From positions 159,001-223,000 of the forward strand of contig JBAKBP010000786.1 in the NCBI GenBank assembly GCA_037953745.1: a DNA stretch of 64,000 bases, in the 5' to 3' direction. Positions 61,821-64,000 of this stretch are shown one piece after another; within the stretch, counting starts at the first letter, position 1, and every line of letters starts with the position of its first letter. The position numbers were made by a program, and so were the translations under genes. The notes beneath the pieces are model-generated. The model searched no databases, had not been told where the DNA came from, and worked only from the letters and a program-made list of their open reading frames with translations. Source of the stretch: Lithodes maja (lineage: Eukaryota > Arthropoda > Malacostraca > Decapoda > Lithodidae).

Positions 61821-62031
61821 CAACACCCACACCAGTGTGTTCACCAAGCTCCTCGTCACCATCATCACCATCTTCGCCCCGCAAGTTATGGCGTCTGTGA
61901 AAACCGATGACAGGTTTATCTTCCAGTTCTTCTTCCTCCTCACTTCCCCCACTCTCACCAAGCCCTTCCATGCTTTCATTCAATGATATTCTAGATACCG
62001 CTGAAGAGTTCATCAGCAGAACCAACTCCAC
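61821..62031 (-). CDS. piggyBac transposase, exon 1
   Basis: Starts at ATG 62031 (MELVLLMNSSAVSRISLNES) and runs through an acidic stretch (GSEEEEELEDKP, EDGDDGDEEL) to GVGVG with consensus donor GTAAGT at 61820, phase 1. It joins exon 2 (G+GC, then NTRQAKRRR) in frame over a 1.9-kb intron. Acidic N-termini of this kind are usual in piggyBac transposases. Confidence 0.75.
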
Positions 62032-62319
62032 GGCTGAGAGCGGGGCCCTACACCTTGCTGGCGCGACGCACTAGGGCCGGGCACCGAATCGAACACGGGC
62101 AAATCTTGTCTCTCCATTGTGGCGGCTAGAGCGGTATTGAGCCAAGCTCACGCGGTGGGGATGTGTGGGTGGGACTTAGTAGTACACTGCCTGACTGCTA
62201 GATTTTGCTTTCCACTTAAATTAGGGCGGGAAATACCAACTCGACCTATGTCGCGCGCCGCCAGATAGTCCAAATTTATTTCACTCGACTTATGTTGCGC
62301 GCCGACATTTAGGGGTTAA

Positions 62320-62508
62320 TAATCAGCCGGGGCTCGACGGGTAAAACACATCATAGAAGACTGCATTTCACACAACCACTTACGCCAACAACACAATCTA
62401 CACTCAATGAGAGCTCTGTGGGAAAGCCCGATCGTGGCCATGGCCTTTCTCAGGGACTCAGGGCTGTTCGGCCAGGCAGCTTAGGGAACAACAACAACAA
62501 CAACAATG
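62320..62508 (+). mobile_element. Jockey-type LINE B, 3' end
   Basis: Continues LINE B after the piggyBac insertion: KHIIEDCISHNHLRQQHNLH, MRALWESPIVAMAFLRDSGLFGQAA then TAG, followed by a terminal (ACA)n run at 62488-62506. This gives the element's C-terminus and 3' tail. Confidence 0.7.
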
Positions 62509-62512
62509 CAAA

Positions 62513-63474
62513 GGTTCTAATGTAAAGATTCCCACACTATTCACACAATGGAGGCCAAAGGTAAACACAAACGAAAATTATACATTATTTATTAAAAAAG
62601 AACAAATAGTTCATAAAGATAATTTTATTCCCAGAGACACTTCCCAGGTCACAATCCCATAACTTCTAATTATGTAAAGAATTATAAAGTTACTCCCCAG
62701 TGATATAGAGGTTGAAGCTAGGTGCCGCAATTGCTAGGGGACCACAGGATCGCCACGGAATGTCAAGGCGGTGGAGCCCCTGGACACACATAAAACAGGG
62801 AAGGGGACAACCTGGGAAGCCTCTTGATAGTGGGATGGTTGGATGCCTCTCTAGTCCGGCCCTTGACGAGAGTAGGATCCCTTATCAAAGAAAGGGAAAG
62901 TTATTAATAACACATAGAACCAGACTATTACCCGCATCCCCAAAATAAAGACTAAAAAAAAATAAAGAAATTATTATGTGCTTCACAGAACAGTACACGC
63001 TATATTTAATTATTTATCTATATTTATACTTAACTATACTGAAATTACGTTATATACTCACTAAAGAAAAAGGAATGCACAGAAAACCTTATGTAAGCAC
63101 TTTAAAAGAACCAAAGAAAATCACATAAATACCTAAAATGATAATTACCCACAAGTATCAAGAGGCTTCCCAGGTTGTCCCCTTCCCTGTTCTATGTGTG
63201 TCCAGGGGCTGCACCGCCTTGACGTTCCGTGGCGATCCTGTGGTCCCCTAGCAATTGCGCCACCTAGTTTCAACCTCTATATCACTGGGGAGTAACTTTG
63301 CAATTCTTTACATAATTAGAAGTTATGGGATTGTGACCTGGGAAGTGTCTCTGGGAATTAAATTATCTTTATGAACTATTTGTTCTTTTTATAAATAAAT
63401 GTATATAATTTTCGTTTGTGTTTACCTTTGGCCTCCATTGTGTGAATAGTGTGGAAATCCTTAAATTAGAACCT
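62513..63474. mobile_element. Foldback element with about 320-bp inverted arms
   Basis: Left arm 62513-62834 and right arm 63143-63474 are inverted copies of each other with few differences: AGGTTCTAATGTAAAGATT / reverse, ACACAATGGAGGCCAAAGGT, CACTTCCCAGGTCACAATCC, TTGCTAGGGGACCACAGGAT and GGACAACCTGGGAAGCCTCT appear on both. The central 310 bp have no gene. Target duplication not found. Confidence 0.85.
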
Positions 63475-63475
63475 C

Positions 63476-64000
63476 ATTATTCTCATGATCTTTGTTGTTC
63501 ATCTGAAAGTAAAGAATTTGACATCAATAGTGAACTAAACTCCAAACAAGTAGGAGATGTAACTTCAGTTATTCAGGATTTGATGATGTGTTTTCAGAGA
63601 ACCCAGGTTGTACCAGTACTTTACTTCATGATATTTCCCTCTGTACTACTGGCAGGCTCCAATCAAAATTATATCCTATCCCAGTACATATCCAACCTCA
63701 TTTTGAGAAGGAGTAGAGAATGTTCTCAGGTATAATTAGACCCTCTCAATCATCTCATTCCTCCCCTGCAGTCATGATTAGAAAGCCTGATGGTACGTTT
63801 AGAATGGCTATTGATGATAGTGTTCTTAACTCTGGTACAGAATTTCATGCAGAGCCAATGTGTAATTTGGAAGATCTTCAAAAATTTTCGGGTGCCAAAT
63901 TTTTTTCTGAACTAGATCTCACAAAGGCTTATTACCAGGTTCCTCTCACAGATAGATCAAAGCCACTAACTGCTTTTCCAACACATAAGGGCCTGATGGA
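63476..64000 (+). mobile_element. Ty3/Gypsy RT, start of a further element (cut by window end)
   Basis: Decayed region NSKQVGDVTSVIQDLMMCF, then after a frameshift SPAVMIRKPDGTFRMAIDDS, NLEDLQKFSGAKFFSELDLT (motif A), KAYYQVPLTDRSKPLTAFPT and HKGLM at the edge. This is RT of a Gypsy type other than the two Gmr1-like copies (FSELDLTKAYYQVPL). The catalytic YXDD would lie beyond position 64000. Confidence 0.8.

Larger units (their letters stand above)
55849..62315 (-). mobile_element. piggyBac DNA transposon (6.5 kb) with two-exon transposase
   Basis: TTAA at 55845-55848 and 62316-62319. Left end CACCTTATTGGCGGGCTAGG...CCGCCCAGCGGG, right end ...CGACTTATGTTGCGCGCCGACATTTAGGGG, both shared with the MITEs at 12995 and 50618. 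Transposase exon 1 is 61821-62031, exon 2 57714-59901. Hairpin arrays fill 56640-57240 and 60040-61500. Frameshifts make the copy inactive. It sits in LINE B. Confidence 0.88.

Overview
This window is eukaryotic and looks like an arthropod genome, most probably a decapod crustacean. There are no bacterial-type operons. Coding segments carry GT-AG introns, AT and dinucleotide microsatellites are everywhere, and the sequence is dominated by nested transposable elements of types common in crustaceans: Gmr1-like Ty3/Gypsy, BEL/Pao, RTE-, CR1/L2- and Jockey-type LINEs, Tc1, piggyBac, Helitron and TTAA-flanked MITEs. The species assignment is inference; the transposon content is read directly from the sequence.

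The one host-like gene is a seven-exon integrase-core (DDE) gene on the minus strand, running from 25571 down to 1292. Its exons are separated by introns of up to about 12.9 kb. All seven exons join in phase to 1,488 nt (495 codons plus stop), with a DDE triad and an upstream helix-turn-helix, but exon 3 holds one in-frame TAA. Most of the transposons in the first 25 kb sit inside its introns. In 5' to 3' window order these are: LINE 3' ends (1-400 and 1780-2525); a Jockey-type LINE (3610-14702) split by an LTR element with two 1,816-bp LTRs (4610-12699) and by a piggyBac MITE (12995-13470); fragments of LINEs and a TTAA MITE (15.2-18.6 kb); an intron-containing Tc1 element with a perfect tRNA-like palindrome (18.7-21.05 kb); a Helitron (21087-21640); and a LINE split by a solo LTR with exact CATG target duplication (22.9-24.6 kb).

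From 26.4 to 43.2 kb there is a degenerate solo LTR, a nearly full CR1/L2-type LINE on the minus strand, long ATC-type minisatellites, a complete but decayed Gypsy element (32797-41505, minus) whose integrase lies upstream of its reverse transcriptase (Gmr1-like order) and which carries a tRNA-derived SINE in its RNase H, and a second CR1/L2 fragment.

From 43.6 to 52.0 kb lies a BEL/Pao element with 5-bp CATGG target duplications; a second copy of the piggyBac MITE sits in its 5' leader. Then follow an RTE-type endonuclease fragment (52.1-53.6 kb), a Jockey-type RT fragment (53.6-55.4 kb), and a 6.5-kb piggyBac element (55849-62315) whose ends define the two MITEs. The piggyBac element has a two-exon transposase gene with frameshifts and a large array of hairpin repeats in its intron and on its 3' side. 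The window closes with a 1-kb foldback element with about 320-bp arms (62513-63474) and the start of another Gypsy reverse transcriptase.

The most interesting points are: the spliced, phase-consistent DDE integrase gene; the LTR element at 4.6-12.7 kb, which looks very young yet has a compressed, RT-dead open reading frame; the shared integrase-before-RT order in two Gypsy elements; the hairpin array of the piggyBac element; and the perfect tRNA-like palindrome in the Tc1 intron.
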